NCBI RefSeq assembly: GCF_021028955.1
Contig: NZ_JAIWPE010000016.1
Location: 62,001 to 126,000 of the forward strand
Origin: Salipaludibacillus sp. CUR1
Lineage (GTDB): Bacteria > Bacillota > Bacilli > Bacillales > Salisediminibacteriaceae
Reading direction: 5' to 3'
Length of the DNA stretch: 64,000 nucleotides
Position 1 is the first letter of the stretch. Each line of letters begins with the position of its first letter. A program made the position numbers and the translations under genes. The notes beneath the pieces were generated by a model. It saw only the letters and a list, made by a program, of their open reading frames with translations. It did not search any database and was not told the DNA's origin. Below, piece after piece: positions 19,962 to 29,127 of the stretch.

Positions 19962-20735
19962 ATGGCCTTTCTTCAGCTGAAAGAAGTTGAAAAGACATTC
20001 TTCACTTATGATTCTGTTACAACCGCTGTAGAAAAAATTAATTTAACTATAAACAAGGGAGAGTTCATTTCTATTATTGGACCGAGCGGCTGCGGAAAAA
20101 CAACTCTCCTTTCCCTTATTTCCGGTTTGCTGCATCCGACAGAAGGGCAGATTTTATTAGATGGAAAACAAATTGAGAAACCAACTCCGGAAACAGGTTA
20201 TATGCTCCAGCAGGATTATTTATTTCCCTGGCTTACTATCGAACAGAATATCACTTTAGGGCTGAAAACGATGGGTAAAACAAAAAGTGAGGAAAAAGAG
20301 CTTGCATATGAACTCCTGGATACATTAGGGCTGTCTGATAAGACAAAACACTATCCATCCCAGTTATCAGGAGGTATGAGGCAGCGGGTCGCTTTAGTAA
20401 GAATGCTCTCTACCGATCCTAAACTTCTTCTTCTCGATGAACCCTTTTCAGCTCTCGATTACCAGACGAAATTAAAACTGGAAAACCTTGTTTTTTCTAC
20501 CATTCGGACACATGGAAAAACAGCGATACTCGTGACTCATGATATCGGAGAAGCACTTGCTATGAGTGACCGCGTCATTTTACTCACCCACAGACCGGGG
20601 AGCATTCAGCAAGAATTTTCGGTGGCACATCATCTTGCAGAGGAGCTTCCTTTTAATGTGCGTCTCGATTCCCAATTTACTCCCTTGTTCCAGGAAGTAT
20701 GGAAGGAGATGGAGTCCCTTGAAAAGCAAACATGA
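19962..20735 (+). CDS. ytlC: ABC transporter ATP-binding protein (YtlC-like)
   Basis: A 257-residue ATPase of the nitrate/sulfonate/taurine importer class. Walker [10 protein letters not shown] (about residues 43-51), the Q-loop at [10 protein letters not shown], signature [13 protein letters not shown] and Walker [13 protein letters not shown] are complete. It pairs with the binding protein upstream and the permease downstream, whose predicted start overlaps its 3' end by 17 bases. Confidence 0.9.
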   Translation: MAFLQLKEVEKTFFTYDSVTTAVEKINLTINKGEFISIIGPSGCGKTTLLSLISGLLHPTEGQILLDGKQIEKPTPETGYMLQQDYLFPWLTIEQNITLGLKTMGKTKSEEKELAYELLDTLGLSDKTKHYPSQLSGGMRQRVALVRMLSTDPKLLLLDEPFSALDYQTKLKLENLVFSTIRTHGKTAILVTHDIGEALAMSDRVILLTHRPGSIQQEFSVAHHLAEELPFNVRLDSQFTPLFQEVWKEMESLEKQT

Positions 20736-21522
20736 GGAGATGCATCGTCAATTTAAAAAACAGACTAAAACCCGGACTCTGCAAATTCGTGCCGTACAGA
20801 TTTTAATTTTATTAAGTTTTTTTATTGGATGGGAAACCGCTGCTTCTGCAAGGTGGATTGACCCGCTGCTATTCAGCTCTCCTTCAAGAGTGTGGGACCT
20901 GTTTCTTGTACGGGTGCAGGATGGAAGTCTGATTATGCATACCTCTGTCACTTTATTTGAAACAATCTTAGGGTTTTTACTTGGCACATTTCTTGGAACT
21001 TTTCTGGCAGCGATATTATGGTGGTCGCCTTTTCTTTCCAGAGTATTAGATCCTTATATCGTTATACTGAATTCCATGCCTAAAGTGGCCCTCGGGCCCA
21101 TTCTGATTGTCGGGCTTGGCCCTGGCTTTACTTCTATTATCGCTATGGGAGCTTTGATCTCTTTAGTCATCACGACAATGGTGGTCTATAATGCTTTCAG
21201 GGAAGTAGACGACAATTACGTAAAGGTTATGAAAAGTTTTGGCGCAACAAAAAGGCAGTCATTCTTTGGAGCTATTTTTCCAGCCTCCTACCCAACGATG
21301 ATTTCCACTCTTAAAGTGAACGTGGGACTTGCGTGGGTAGGGGTCATTGTAGGAGAATTTCTAGTTTCTAAACAGGGATTAGGCTACATGATTATCTACG
21401 GTTTTCAGGTTTTCAATTTTACGTTAGTGATGCTTTCACTCGTCATTATTGCCATCCTTGCCACCTGCATGTACCAGACTGTGGAATTAGTTGAAAAAAA
21501 GCTCATACGTCATAGGACATGA
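20719..21522 (+). CDS. ytlD: ABC transporter permease (YtlD-like)
   Basis: About 267 residues with six predicted membrane helices and the EAA-type loop ([20 protein letters not shown]) that contacts the ATPase. The start is best placed at TTG 20719, behind an AAGGAGA box; ATG 20740 is an alternative with a poorly spaced site. A longer in-frame extension runs through the ATPase gene and is rejected. Together with the two upstream genes it forms a complete importer. A terminator hairpin overlaps its stop codon. Confidence 0.85.
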   Translation: MKSKHEEMHRQFKKQTKTRTLQIRAVQILILLSFFIGWETAASARWIDPLLFSSPSRVWDLFLVRVQDGSLIMHTSVTLFETILGFLLGTFLGTFLAAILWWSPFLSRVLDPYIVILNSMPKVALGPILIVGLGPGFTSIIAMGALISLVITTMVVYNAFREVDDNYVKVMKSFGATKRQSFFGAIFPASYPTMISTLKVNVGLAWVGVIVGEFLVSKQGLGYMIIYGFQVFNFTLVMLSLVIIAILATCMYQTVELVEKKLIRHRT

Positions 21523-21536
21523 CGCATGAGCTTTTT
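21499..21536 (+). terminator. Intrinsic terminator of the ytlACD operon
   Basis: AGCTCAT-CGTCAT pairs with ATGACG-ATGAGCT, followed by TTTTTCC. The stem begins inside the last codons of the permease gene. Confidence 0.8.
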
Positions 21537-21610
21537 CCGGTTGATCCTTTACATGAATGTCTGGCCTGATTGGTAGACATGGTTCCAGTCAAAACCGCCC
21601 CGCCCTCAAG

Positions 21611-22117
21611 TTAACCCTCACATTTTTTTATCTCCTGTTCCAAAAAACGTCTCTGAACCTCTTCTAAGCTTAGTGTCAGAACCTCGTCCTTCATGATAAA
21701 ACTGTACTCATGGTTTGACGGTATATTGTCAGGGAGAGTTTTAAGCAGTTTCGGCCCCTTCGTTTCAAAATAATTTTTCTTTGAGACCAGCTCTTGAATG
21801 ACCGCATAATAAACATTTTTTATTACTGTTTCACTTTTGCCAAACACCCGGTATTGGCCGATATAGTTAAGCTGATCTGTTACTCCTCCGGTTTCCTCAA
21901 AAACTTCCCGTCTGGCTGCCTCTTCGGCACTCTCTCCTTTTTCCACTTTTCCGCCTGGGAATTCTATCCCTCTTGACGGATGCACGGTTAACAGCCAGTT
22001 TCCTTTATACCTTGCTATTACCCATACATGTCTGGGGTTATTTGAATAAGGGTGGTCATCTGTCGAAAAATTTACTTCATTTTGGTAATAATCCTTAAAA
22101 GATTGTTGGTCTGTCAT
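21611..22117 (-). CDS. ytkD: NUDIX hydrolase YtkD
   Basis: A 168-residue NUDIX hydrolase. The Nudix box is complete: GGKVEKGESAEEAARREV followed by FEETGG. B. subtilis YtkD hydrolyses 8-oxo-dGTP and other nucleoside triphosphates and has been tied to RNA pyrophosphohydrolase-like activity. The position downstream of the ytlACD importer agrees with B. subtilis. It converges with the importer and has a long leader of unknown function upstream. Confidence 0.85.
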   Translation of the reverse strand: MTDQQSFKDYYQNEVNFSTDDHPYSNNPRHVWVIARYKGNWLLTVHPSRGIEFPGGKVEKGESAEEAARREVFEETGGVTDQLNYIGQYRVFGKSETVIKNVYYAVIQELVSKKNYFETKGPKLLKTLPDNIPSNHEYSFIMKDEVLTLSLEEVQRRFLEQEIKKCEG

Positions 22118-22426
22118 ATGTAAATAACCTCCAAAAGTATCGAGGATGAAATAAGAGTGAATGCCGTGATCTAAAAAAATAAAAAAGCTATCGTCACCTA
22201 ACTGTTCGTTATCGTACCAGCTTTTATGGTCGTTGCAAAGCTGGCTCTCTGCTAATCCGGAACTTCGTTAGTCTCAGCCTTCCCTTCTTTTCCTCCAATA
22301 AAACCCCGGGGGAAAAGGTTTTAGGAGACGAAACGATGTACGCAGTACCTGAAAGGCCCCAATTAACTCGTCACTGATAATAGAAACGGTCAACCGGCTG
22401 TCACACCTGTTGACCGTTTAAAAGAA
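22118..22426. other. Structured intergenic region upstream of ytkD, no gene seen
   Basis: No coding frame is supported. On the minus strand there are several short hairpins: AAAACC...GGTTTT around a C/G run near 22295-22325, and CCAGCTTT...AAAGCTGG near 22216-22250, ending in a T-rich stretch near 22180. It may be a 5' leader, a small RNA or a decayed repeat. I found no match to a riboswitch class I know. Confidence 0.35.
22384..22419 (-). terminator. Hairpin terminator after tatA
   Basis: AAACGGTCAAC and GTTGACCGTTT form an 11-bp perfect stem, eight bases past the tatA stop. The T-run is weak, but placement at the end of the formate dehydrogenase block fits a terminator. Confidence 0.65.
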
Positions 22427-22639
22427 TTACTTAATATCATCTGTAAATTTTTTCGTTTCTTTTTTTACATCTTCAATCGGATCTGTCACGTCACTTGTCA
22501 GTTCTTTTGTGGATTTCTTGAATTCACGTAACGTTTGGCCGGCTGCCCGACCGATCTCAGGAAGTTTTTTAGGTCCGAAAATAATTAACGCCAAGACAAG
22601 AATAAGCACCAATCCCGGAATTCCGATATTAGCTAACAT
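22427..22639 (-). CDS. tatA: Twin-arginine translocase subunit TatA
   Basis: A 70-residue TatA/E protein: one N-terminal membrane helix (residues 6-20), the [12 protein letters not shown] hinge and an amphipathic helix, then a charged tail. It forms the pore of the Tat system that exports folded proteins. It is last in the formate dehydrogenase block, whose catalytic subunit has an SRRQFLML twin-arginine signal, so it probably supports export of that enzyme. No tatC is in the window, so it must share a TatC encoded elsewhere. Confidence 0.93.
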   Translation of the reverse strand: MLANIGIPGLVLILVLALIIFGPKKLPEIGRAAGQTLREFKKSTKELTSDVTDPIEDVKKETKKFTDDIK

Positions 22640-22656
22640 ACCAGTGGCCCCCTTTT

Positions 22657-24579
22657 CTAGGTTTTAATATACCTTGCTTCTAAATTATCGTTCACTGTGT
22701 ATCCGCCCAGCTGCTCGACACTCTCTTTAAATTGCCTGCTTTTAAGAGTGTGAAATAAAAGCCTGCCCTGCTTGCTTTCAAAAAACTCCTGTGTCATTAG
22801 TAAATCATACGATTCTTCTTCTACAGGAATAAAATCCAGCTCCATCGCTTGTGCTGCAGAATAGATTCCCATTCCTGCAGCCCGTTCTTCCATTTTCACC
22901 TCGGCCGCTACACTTAAATGAGTAAACATTTCCCTGTTGTAGCCCGTAATATCTTCAGGCTTTAATCCATTTTCCTTTAATATATGATCAAATAACATTC
23001 TTGTCCCGGCCCCTTTTTGCCTGTTTACATACCGGGCTTCTTTCTCCGCAATATGTGATACATTTTGAATCGAATAAGGGTTTCCTTTTGGCACCATCAG
23101 CCCTTGCTGCCTTTGTAAAAATGGAAGAAGGATAAGTTTCATATTTCTTAAAAATTTCTTAATGTAAGGAAGGTTATAAGTACCGGTGGCAGGGTCAAAG
23201 AGATGGAGCCCTGCCAAATGGGCTTCTCCCCGTTTAATTGCCATGAGACCGGCCATACTTCCCGTGTGGCTGGCAATGATCCTTGTCAGGCCGTCTTCCT
23301 TTTTCAAATGTGATGACAGTATATCGACTGATAAATCATGGCTTCCTGAAAATAAAACCGACGATTGTATTTCGGTACGGGGTTTGGTTAAAACAGCTGT
23401 CATCTTTTCTCCTTGCTCTACTCCCAGCTGGTCAGCCGGAAGTGTCACAATTCCATCCGCTTTGACAAGAGACATAGTCACGCTGGCAGAACGGGTCAGC
23501 GGGTTGGCGACAAACCTGCCGTTTACATAACCAATATTCACCCTTATAAAATCTTCGGATCCCATACTCGAAACAATCCTTCTGCCGGCATGGACTGTCA
23601 GTTTATCTTTTTCAGGGACTCGGACATTCAAAAAGCGGCAGATAAGAGGTTCTACAAACCACTCCATCACGAAGTAAGCAGAAACAGGGTAACCAGGGAT
23701 ACCTATCACAATTGTGCCGTTAACTTTTCCTATGACAACAGGTTTACCCGGTCTGGTTGCAATACCGTGGGTAATTACTTCTCCCATTTCCTCAATAACA
23801 CCGGCGGTATAATCTTTTGAGCCTGCAGAGGAACCAGCGTTAATGAGCACAATATCCGCAGCTTCCACACCTTCAGAAAGCGCAGCCCGGATTGCCTCCG
23901 GGTCGTCTTTCACGATAGGCATCAGCTCAGGTTCGCCTCCCCACTCTTTAACCATCTCTGAAAAAATGGTCCCATTAAACTCGATTAGCTTACCAGGTTT
24001 TAAAGGTTCATGCGGAGAAACTAATTCACTTCCCGAGGGATAAATGCGGACTGCAGGCTTTCTTATCACCTTTACTTCTTTCACACTGGCAGCAAGAAGC
24101 GCTCCGGCATCTACGGGTCTTATTTTATGCCCCTGTGACAGGAGCATTTCTCCATAGGTGATATCTTCCCCAATTGGGCGAATACGCTGCCAGGGAACTG
24201 CAGGAGCAATGATTTCAAGCTCTCCGTCAGTCACTTCGTTCACATCTTCTATCATGATGACAGCATCAAACCCGTGAGGAATTGGATTTCCCGTATCTAC
24301 ATACTCAAAATCCGCCTCTTCTTTGAGCCTTAATGGGTTGCTTTCATGGGCTGTTTCTGTATCTTTTGCTCTGACTGCGATGCCATCCATTGCAGAGGCA
24401 TGGAAATGAGGATTTGATGAACAGGCATATACTGGTTCAGCCGTGATCCTCCCTACAGCGTTCTGCACCTCAACATCTTCTGTTATATCCGTTAATTCCA
24501 TTAAGTTTAAACAACGCTCGAGTGCATCCTGTCTCGGAGTGTCTTCTAAATATATGGTCCGTTCCTGCTTTGTCTTCAT
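22657..24579 (-). CDS. moeA: MoeA-PBP fusion, molybdopterin biosynthesis
   Basis: About 640 residues. The N-terminal ~400 residues are a full MoeA (molybdopterin molybdenumtransferase), with the domain containing [12 protein letters not shown] and [15 protein letters not shown]. The C-terminal ~225 residues resemble the periplasmic-binding-protein-like domain (PBP_like) fused to MoeA in various bacteria and archaea, with no signal peptide, so it is cytosolic and may sense molybdate or cofactor. The start is ATG 24579: GGAGGGAGGA lies just upstream, and an ATG at 24594 sits within that box. A second, unfused MoeA is immediately upstream. Confidence 0.85.
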   Translation of the reverse strand: MKTKQERTIYLEDTPRQDALERCLNLMELTDITEDVEVQNAVGRITAEPVYACSSNPHFHASAMDGIAVRAKDTETAHESNPLRLKEEADFEYVDTGNPIPHGFDAVIMIEDVNEVTDGELEIIAPAVPWQRIRPIGEDITYGEMLLSQGHKIRPVDAGALLAASVKEVKVIRKPAVRIYPSGSELVSPHEPLKPGKLIEFNGTIFSEMVKEWGGEPELMPIVKDDPEAIRAALSEGVEAADIVLINAGSSAGSKDYTAGVIEEMGEVITHGIATRPGKPVVIGKVNGTIVIGIPGYPVSAYFVMEWFVEPLICRFLNVRVPEKDKLTVHAGRRIVSSMGSEDFIRVNIGYVNGRFVANPLTRSASVTMSLVKADGIVTLPADQLGVEQGEKMTAVLTKPRTEIQSSVLFSGSHDLSVDILSSHLKKEDGLTRIIASHTGSMAGLMAIKRGEAHLAGLHLFDPATGTYNLPYIKKFLRNMKLILLPFLQRQQGLMVPKGNPYSIQNVSHIAEKEARYVNRQKGAGTRMLFDHILKENGLKPEDITGYNREMFTHLSVAAEVKMEERAAGMGIYSAAQAMELDFIPVEEESYDLLMTQEFFESKQGRLLFHTLKSRQFKESVEQLGGYTVNDNLEARYIKT

Positions 24580-24647
24580 AGGTCCTCCCTCCAAATGCTG
24601 CTGTTCGGCTGCTTACAGTAAGTGCTTTCCCTGACAGAATGACAGGG

Positions 24648-25883
24648 TTACATAAAGTAATGCACGGTTACCGTTTCCCCTTGTTTTACTCCTTCTTTTG
24701 GTGCTTCAATTTCCAGAAGGGCGTCACTGTTTACCAGGGTTTTTATCAACCCGGATTTTCCAAGGACAGGGGTCGCTTTTGGGAAGGGATTCCCTTCTTC
24801 AAGAGTAACACGAATAAAGTCTGTACGCCCGGGTGAGGAGGGAATATTTTGTGACACTGAAGCTTTCCCGGTTAGAGGAAAAACTTCTCCTTGGCCAGTT
24901 AAGTGCGATATAATTCGTTTTCCAAATAACTGGAATATAATCATCGCAGAGGCAGGGTGGCCCGGAAGGCCTACCACTGGTTTTTGTGAAGAAACAGAAA
25001 GAATAGTTGGTTTCCCAGGTTTGACAGACACCCCATGTACAAGAATTCCCGGATCTCCATTTCCTAAAGATTCGATCACTTCAGTTGTATAATCTTTTGC
25101 TCCGACCGAACTTCCCCCTGATATAAACAGAGCGTCGCATTCGTGAAATAAGCGCTCGGCTTTATCTCTGAAGTCAGAATAATCATCATTGGCTATGTCA
25201 CTGATGTGAACCTCTGCTCCCCATTGTTCTGCCAGTGCTGGAATAGAAACACCATTAACATCTCTGATTTTTCCAGGCGGGAGATCTTTCGTACTAAATG
25301 GAACAATTTCATCACCTGAAGATAAGTAGCCTATAATAACTTTTTTGACAACAGGGACGGTATCGATGCCAAGGGATGCAAGAGCCCCCAGTTCCTGCGG
25401 CCGCAGCTTTGTCCCTTTTTTAATCAGAACTTCATCCGCCTTAACATCTTCCCCTTTTAAAATGACGTTTTCATTCATGGCTACTGAGCGGGAGACATTG
25501 ACGATGTCTTCCACCTGCTCGCAATCTTCAATCATCACAACAGCATTGGAGCCTTTCGGAAGCATTCCGCCGGTCGGAACATACACAGCTTGTCCCTGTT
25601 GCACCTCATGCTCAGAAAGCCGGCCCATTTCCACTTCTCCAATTACGGTGAGAAAGCCCGGCATCATTTCACTAACCCCATATGTATCGTTTGATTTAAC
25701 TGCGAACCCATCAACAGTTGAACGGGAAAAAGATGGCACATCTTTCCTGGCGTAAATATTTTCAGCCACTATTCGCCCCGACGCTTCCGCCAGCGAGACA
25801 ACTTCTGTTTTGCTGACAGGCTGTACATACTCTTCAATCAGCTCAATCACTTTATTTACTGGCTGAACTCTGAAAAAATCCAT
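24648..25883 (-). CDS. moeA: Molybdopterin molybdenumtransferase MoeA
   Basis: A 411-residue MoeA that inserts molybdate into adenylylated molybdopterin. The domain III signature SGGSSVGAKDYT and the following KPGKPTILS...GLPGHPASAM are intact, as is the N-terminal RSTVDGFAVK (about residues 53-62). It lies between mobA and the MoeA-PBP fusion on the same strand. Two MoeA-type genes side by side suggest division of labour, for example molybdate versus tungstate or a regulatory role for the fused copy; this is inference. Confidence 0.92.
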   Translation of the reverse strand: MDFFRVQPVNKVIELIEEYVQPVSKTEVVSLAEASGRIVAENIYARKDVPSFSRSTVDGFAVKSNDTYGVSEMMPGFLTVIGEVEMGRLSEHEVQQGQAVYVPTGGMLPKGSNAVVMIEDCEQVEDIVNVSRSVAMNENVILKGEDVKADEVLIKKGTKLRPQELGALASLGIDTVPVVKKVIIGYLSSGDEIVPFSTKDLPPGKIRDVNGVSIPALAEQWGAEVHISDIANDDYSDFRDKAERLFHECDALFISGGSSVGAKDYTTEVIESLGNGDPGILVHGVSVKPGKPTILSVSSQKPVVGLPGHPASAMIIFQLFGKRIISHLTGQGEVFPLTGKASVSQNIPSSPGRTDFIRVTLEEGNPFPKATPVLGKSGLIKTLVNSDALLEIEAPKEGVKQGETVTVHYFM

Positions 25884-25906
25884 TGGTTCCCCCTCACACG
25901 ACTATA

Positions 25907-26518
25907 TTAGAATTGGGCATTCTGTTTCCTGGCCCAACGATAATCTTCTGGTCTATTCATGTTAAAAAAAGCCGTTTTAATTTCCTCATTAGTCATACCG
26001 TTTTTTCTTAATTCACTTTCCTCAACTCTCGCCACATTCAGGCCTGCCAGTAAATCCCGGATGCGCCTTTTATTGTTTTCCAGGCAGTACCTGACATACG
26101 GCAGAGAGGACTGATGATATAAGGCATACAACGGGTGTTCCCTGTTTTCTGACACCGGCACGACTGCCTGAACCCCAGGCGAACTTTTGGCTGTCTTCAC
26201 TAATACTTCAACAACCTTAGTGGTAAAAAACGGCAAGTCACACGCAACGAAAAGGTTCCAGTGTGAATTTGAATGAGTTAAACCCGCTTCAATTCCGGCA
26301 AGAGGTCCTTGTCCTTTTTCTTTATCCTGTACGACTGGTACCTTGAGAAAGTGATAGTTATCCGGGTCATTCGTTACTAAAAGAAGTTCTTTTGCCACCG
26401 GCTCCAGCTTTTCTTTCAGTCTGATAATGTTTTCCTTTCCGTCTATCTGCAAAAGTGCTTTATTAGTTCCCATCCGGCTTGATTTGCCGCCAGCAAGCAG
26501 AATTCCTGTCAGTTCCAT
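25907..26518 (-). CDS. mobA: Molybdenum cofactor guanylyltransferase MobA
   Basis: A 203-residue nucleotidyltransferase that attaches GMP to Mo-molybdopterin, giving the bis-MGD used by formate dehydrogenases. The N-terminal GILLAGGKSSRMGTNKALL is the GTP-binding loop, and FVACDLPFF carries the Mg-binding aspartate. Placement between fdhE and moeA fits cofactor supply for the formate dehydrogenase encoded upstream. Confidence 0.93.
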   Translation of the reverse strand: MELTGILLAGGKSSRMGTNKALLQIDGKENIIRLKEKLEPVAKELLLVTNDPDNYHFLKVPVVQDKEKGQGPLAGIEAGLTHSNSHWNLFVACDLPFFTTKVVEVLVKTAKSSPGVQAVVPVSENREHPLYALYHQSSLPYVRYCLENNKRRIRDLLAGLNVARVEESELRKNGMTNEEIKTAFFNMNRPEDYRWARKQNAQF

Positions 26519-26532
26519 ACCCGTTGTCTCCT

Positions 26533-27324
26533 TTACTGTCCCTCTCCATACCCTTCTTCCTGAGCAACAAAATCCAGATGGATTGTCTCTAAATCAAGCA
26601 GGGCAGCTGTTTTTTTCTCAAGGAGCTTTTTCGTTTCCACTAACTTTAAATAGTTATTGCACGTTTCACAAACTTCAAGCTTTGCTGTTTCATCTTCTTT
26701 AATAGTAATATAAAACAAATGTTCATGGCGGTCATCCCCACAGTGTACACATTGGAGCCGCCTCTGTTTCCATTCTGTCTCACACCTTGGACAATAAAGG
26801 AATTTACGGCCTTTGTTTTCTATTTTTGCCAGCCGGTGAGGTTCCCCGCAGCACGGGCAGGTACCCATCACTTCAAACTCATTTATAAACGGCCGGCACG
26901 CCTGTGCAAGTAAATGCATAAATGGCCTTAATGCCTGTTCAGCGAGAAAATGAGGAAGCCAGGCCGAAAGCTCATTTTTCTCAGCAAAAGTTTGAAAATA
27001 GGCCGTGTTATAGGTGACAGATTCTTTTATCCATTTTAAAATATCTTCATCTGTTAAGTTCGCTGTTAACCTTGATAACTCCTCCCCAAGCTCTGGCTGA
27101 TGCTCCGAAAGAACGCTTTCAATTTCTTTAATGCTTTTCCTGTATAACTCTCCCGGGACCGGACTTCCTTTTAATTGAGGCAACACTGGAATTTCCTCGT
27201 TTAACTCATCTTTAGATAAGTGCAAATTGAGCTCAGCCTGAAAACGCTCACGTAAAACGTCGTGTTTATTAATAATTGCTTTTTGCAAATTCAAATACTC
27301 TTCAGACACCACATTCGGATTCAT
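26533..27324 (-). CDS. fdhE: Formate dehydrogenase accessory protein FdhE
   Basis: A 263-residue FdhE-like protein. The C-terminal half has four CxxC pairs (CPCC, CPRC, CVHC, CETC) that fit the rubredoxin-like iron sites of FdhE; the N-terminal half is alpha-helical. FdhE interacts with the catalytic subunit and is needed for assembly of respiratory formate dehydrogenases. It is separated from the cytochrome subunit gene by about 300 bases that hold a dispersed repeat, then runs tightly into mobA. Confidence 0.85.
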   Translation of the reverse strand: MNPNVVSEEYLNLQKAIINKHDVLRERFQAELNLHLSKDELNEEIPVLPQLKGSPVPGELYRKSIKEIESVLSEHQPELGEELSRLTANLTDEDILKWIKESVTYNTAYFQTFAEKNELSAWLPHFLAEQALRPFMHLLAQACRPFINEFEVMGTCPCCGEPHRLAKIENKGRKFLYCPRCETEWKQRRLQCVHCGDDRHEHLFYITIKEDETAKLEVCETCNNYLKLVETKKLLEKKTAALLDLETIHLDFVAQEEGYGEGQ

Positions 27325-27376
27325 AAAAATCCCCCTTATTTGATGTGCTTTCCCTTATTATATAGGCGTTAAGGAA

Positions 27377-27399
27377 AGGCTGTCCACAAGGGACAGCCT
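27377..27399. repeat. 23-bp palindromic hairpin, copy 1
   Basis: AGGCTGTCC and GGACAGCCT flank a short centre. An identical 23-bp copy is at 27596-27618. The pair brackets the dispersed repeat in the fdhE-fdnI gap. Confidence 0.7.
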
Positions 27400-27469
27400 G
27401 AGGCTGTTGAGAAAGTATTCTCATCAGCCTTTTTTAAAAGAAAAGTAAGATATCTCACGATTTCATCAC

Positions 27470-27596
27470 TACCGGCGGACGCTTTCCGTGGGGCTTGTCT
27501 TCAACTAATTCTGACTCAGCGAAGCATCGTCAGAATGGATTTTCAGACTGTGCTGATCCCATCGGAGTCGCCGCCTTTCGTTCTTCAATCAACCGA
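27470..27596 (-). repeat. Dispersed Bacillaceae intergenic repeat
   Basis: A GC-rich, non-coding element. Its reverse complement aligns with the copy at 56099-56236: shared blocks are GATTGAAG, GGCG(G)CGAC, AGTCTGAA, GAAGACAAGCCCC and AAGCGTCCGCC. Similar elements occur between genes in many bacilli. It separates fdnI from fdhE and could affect transcript stability or termination. Confidence 0.7.
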
Positions 27597-27618
27597 GGCT
27601 GTCCACAAGGGACAGCCT
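27596..27618. repeat. 23-bp palindromic hairpin, copy 2
   Basis: Identical to 27377-27399. It lies six bases past the cytochrome subunit stop codon and may act as a processing or partial termination hairpin for the upstream formate dehydrogenase genes. Confidence 0.65.
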
Positions 27619-27623
27619 TAAGT

Positions 27624-28316
27624 TTAAGCTCCTTCTGATTTATCTTCCTTTATTTCTCCTTTTTCTACAAGTTCGTCATACCACTGGCCGTGGTGGTCTT
27701 TGGCATAAGTGATATTTACATCCCCTTTTATCATCCCCCGCATTGACGCTTTAGAATTAGGATGGCCCAGACTTAAAAAGATATGGCCGGCCACTACAGC
27801 CACAGACAGACCAAACGCAATGTTATGGACTGGATAGGCCCAGAGTATAATTCCTGAGGTAAAGTATTGCGGGAACCACATGACGATGCCAGAGAGAACA
27901 AGCAATCCTGCACAAACGATCGTTAATACTGAATTAAGTTTCTCTCCAGCGTTGAAAAACCCTTGTTTAGAAATATTGGCTTTCCCTCCAAAAAATTCTT
28001 TTGGAAAAGCTATAAAAAATTTCAGGTCTTCTTTTTTCCACGTAAATGAAGATTTTACCCAATGAAACAGGCTGGCTCTGTCAAAGATCAACACGAGAAC
28101 CGGCGGAAGAATGAACATTACTGCGAAAAACCTGTGAAGAAGCCTGGCCATTTCCGGTCCGCCAAGTAAGGGATAAAGCCAGTTGAAAAAGTCAGAGTAA
28201 AGAGGCAGAGCAGTCAAATAAAGAGCAAAAAATGCGAAAGCGTTCATCCAATGAGCATAAATAACCCATTTAGAAAATCGTTTGACTGTCCTGGTATTAT
28301 TCTTTGTCTGTTTCAT
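27624..28316 (-). CDS. fdnI: Formate dehydrogenase cytochrome b subunit (gamma)
   Basis: About 230 residues with four predicted membrane helices. Histidines in YAHWMNAFAF, LLHRFFAVMF and the last helices (VHNIAFG, AGHIFLSLGH) fit the haem b ligands of FdnI/FdoI. It anchors the complex and passes electrons to quinone. The start is taken at ATG 28316, overlapping the end of the iron-sulfur subunit gene by 20 bases; a frame start at 28340 lies further inside that gene. A TM at the C-terminal end of the beta subunit completes the usual FDH-N layout. Confidence 0.9.
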   Translation of the reverse strand: MKQTKNNTRTVKRFSKWVIYAHWMNAFAFFALYLTALPLYSDFFNWLYPLLGGPEMARLLHRFFAVMFILPPVLVLIFDRASLFHWVKSSFTWKKEDLKFFIAFPKEFFGGKANISKQGFFNAGEKLNSVLTIVCAGLLVLSGIVMWFPQYFTSGIILWAYPVHNIAFGLSVAVVAGHIFLSLGHPNSKASMRGMIKGDVNITYAKDHHGQWYDELVEKGEIKEDKSEGA

Positions 28317-29127
28317 CGGTCTGCCCCCCTTCTTCCGCATGCCCTTCTTTATTAAAAAGCTTATTAGTAATGTAACCCGTCATCACAGCCATCGTCGTGA
28401 CACCAAGCAAGGCTTTCCCCATCGGCTGGGCATAATCCTTCCATACTACAGCCGATACAGGAACCTTTGGATTTTCCGGCAAGTCGTATACGGCGGGATC
28501 TTCAGCCAGCAAATAGAAAGTATGGGTCCCATCCACCCCTGCCGGGTCATAAATTTGAGCATTTGGATAGCGGTCTTTTACTTCATTTAACCTCGCTTCC
28601 GCCAGTTTCTTCATTTCTTCTTTTTTGCCGAAAACAATAGCATCCATTCCGCAAATGTCTGCGCACGCAGGCTGCAGGCCTGCTTGAATCCGCCCATCAC
28701 ACATAGTACATTTCTGGGCCCGCTCCACTGTTTCTCCGTCCTCTGTCACATACTCAGCCAGTTCAACTACGTCAAACGGACAGTTTTGTGTACAGTAACT
28801 GCATCCAACGCACTTCTCCTGGTCAATGACAACATTTCCTAAAGATGTCGTTGAGATCGCACTCTCCGGACACACTTTCTCACAGGCTGCTTCTTCGCAA
28901 TGCATGCAAGCTTGATGGCGGAATAGCCATTCAAATCCGCCGCTGCTCGTTTCATACTCTTTCATTTGCAAAACATTCCACGTCTTACCATCGCATTTTG
29001 TATGCGATTGGTATGTTCCCCCATACGCCTGGCTATCAGAAGGCAGGTCGTTCCAGTTTTTACAGGCGACCATACACGCCCGGCACGCTGTACATTTTGT
29101 TACATCCACCAGTTTGGCATAACTCAT
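28297..29127 (-). CDS. fdnH: Formate dehydrogenase iron-sulfur subunit (beta)
   Basis: A 276-residue four-cluster ferredoxin subunit. Four Cys motifs are visible: CTACRACMVACKNW, CMHCEEAACEKVCPE, CVGCSYCTQNCPFD and CTMCDGRI...CADIC. A C-terminal helix (ALLGVTTMAVMTGYITNKLF, about residues 239-258) would anchor it to the membrane, as in FdnH/FdoH. It passes electrons from the catalytic subunit to the cytochrome b. Its start overlaps the end of the catalytic subunit gene by four bases (ATGA). Confidence 0.93.
   Translation of the reverse strand: MSYAKLVDVTKCTACRACMVACKNWNDLPSDSQAYGGTYQSHTKCDGKTWNVLQMKEYETSSGGFEWLFRHQACMHCEEAACEKVCPESAISTTSLGNVVIDQEKCVGCSYCTQNCPFDVVELAEYVTEDGETVERAQKCTMCDGRIQAGLQPACADICGMDAIVFGKKEEMKKLAEARLNEVKDRYPNAQIYDPAGVDGTHTFYLLAEDPAVYDLPENPKVPVSAVVWKDYAQPMGKALLGVTTMAVMTGYITNKLFNKEGHAEEGGQTDETDKE

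Noticed and set aside
22140-22425. Molybdenum-cofactor riboswitch near the moeA/tatA genes
   Set aside because: The region lies after tatA and leads into ytkD, and I could not match the Moco aptamer core.
23413-23820. 135-codon plus-strand frame
   Set aside because: Antisense to the MoeA-PBP gene, with no start site and no recognisable motif.
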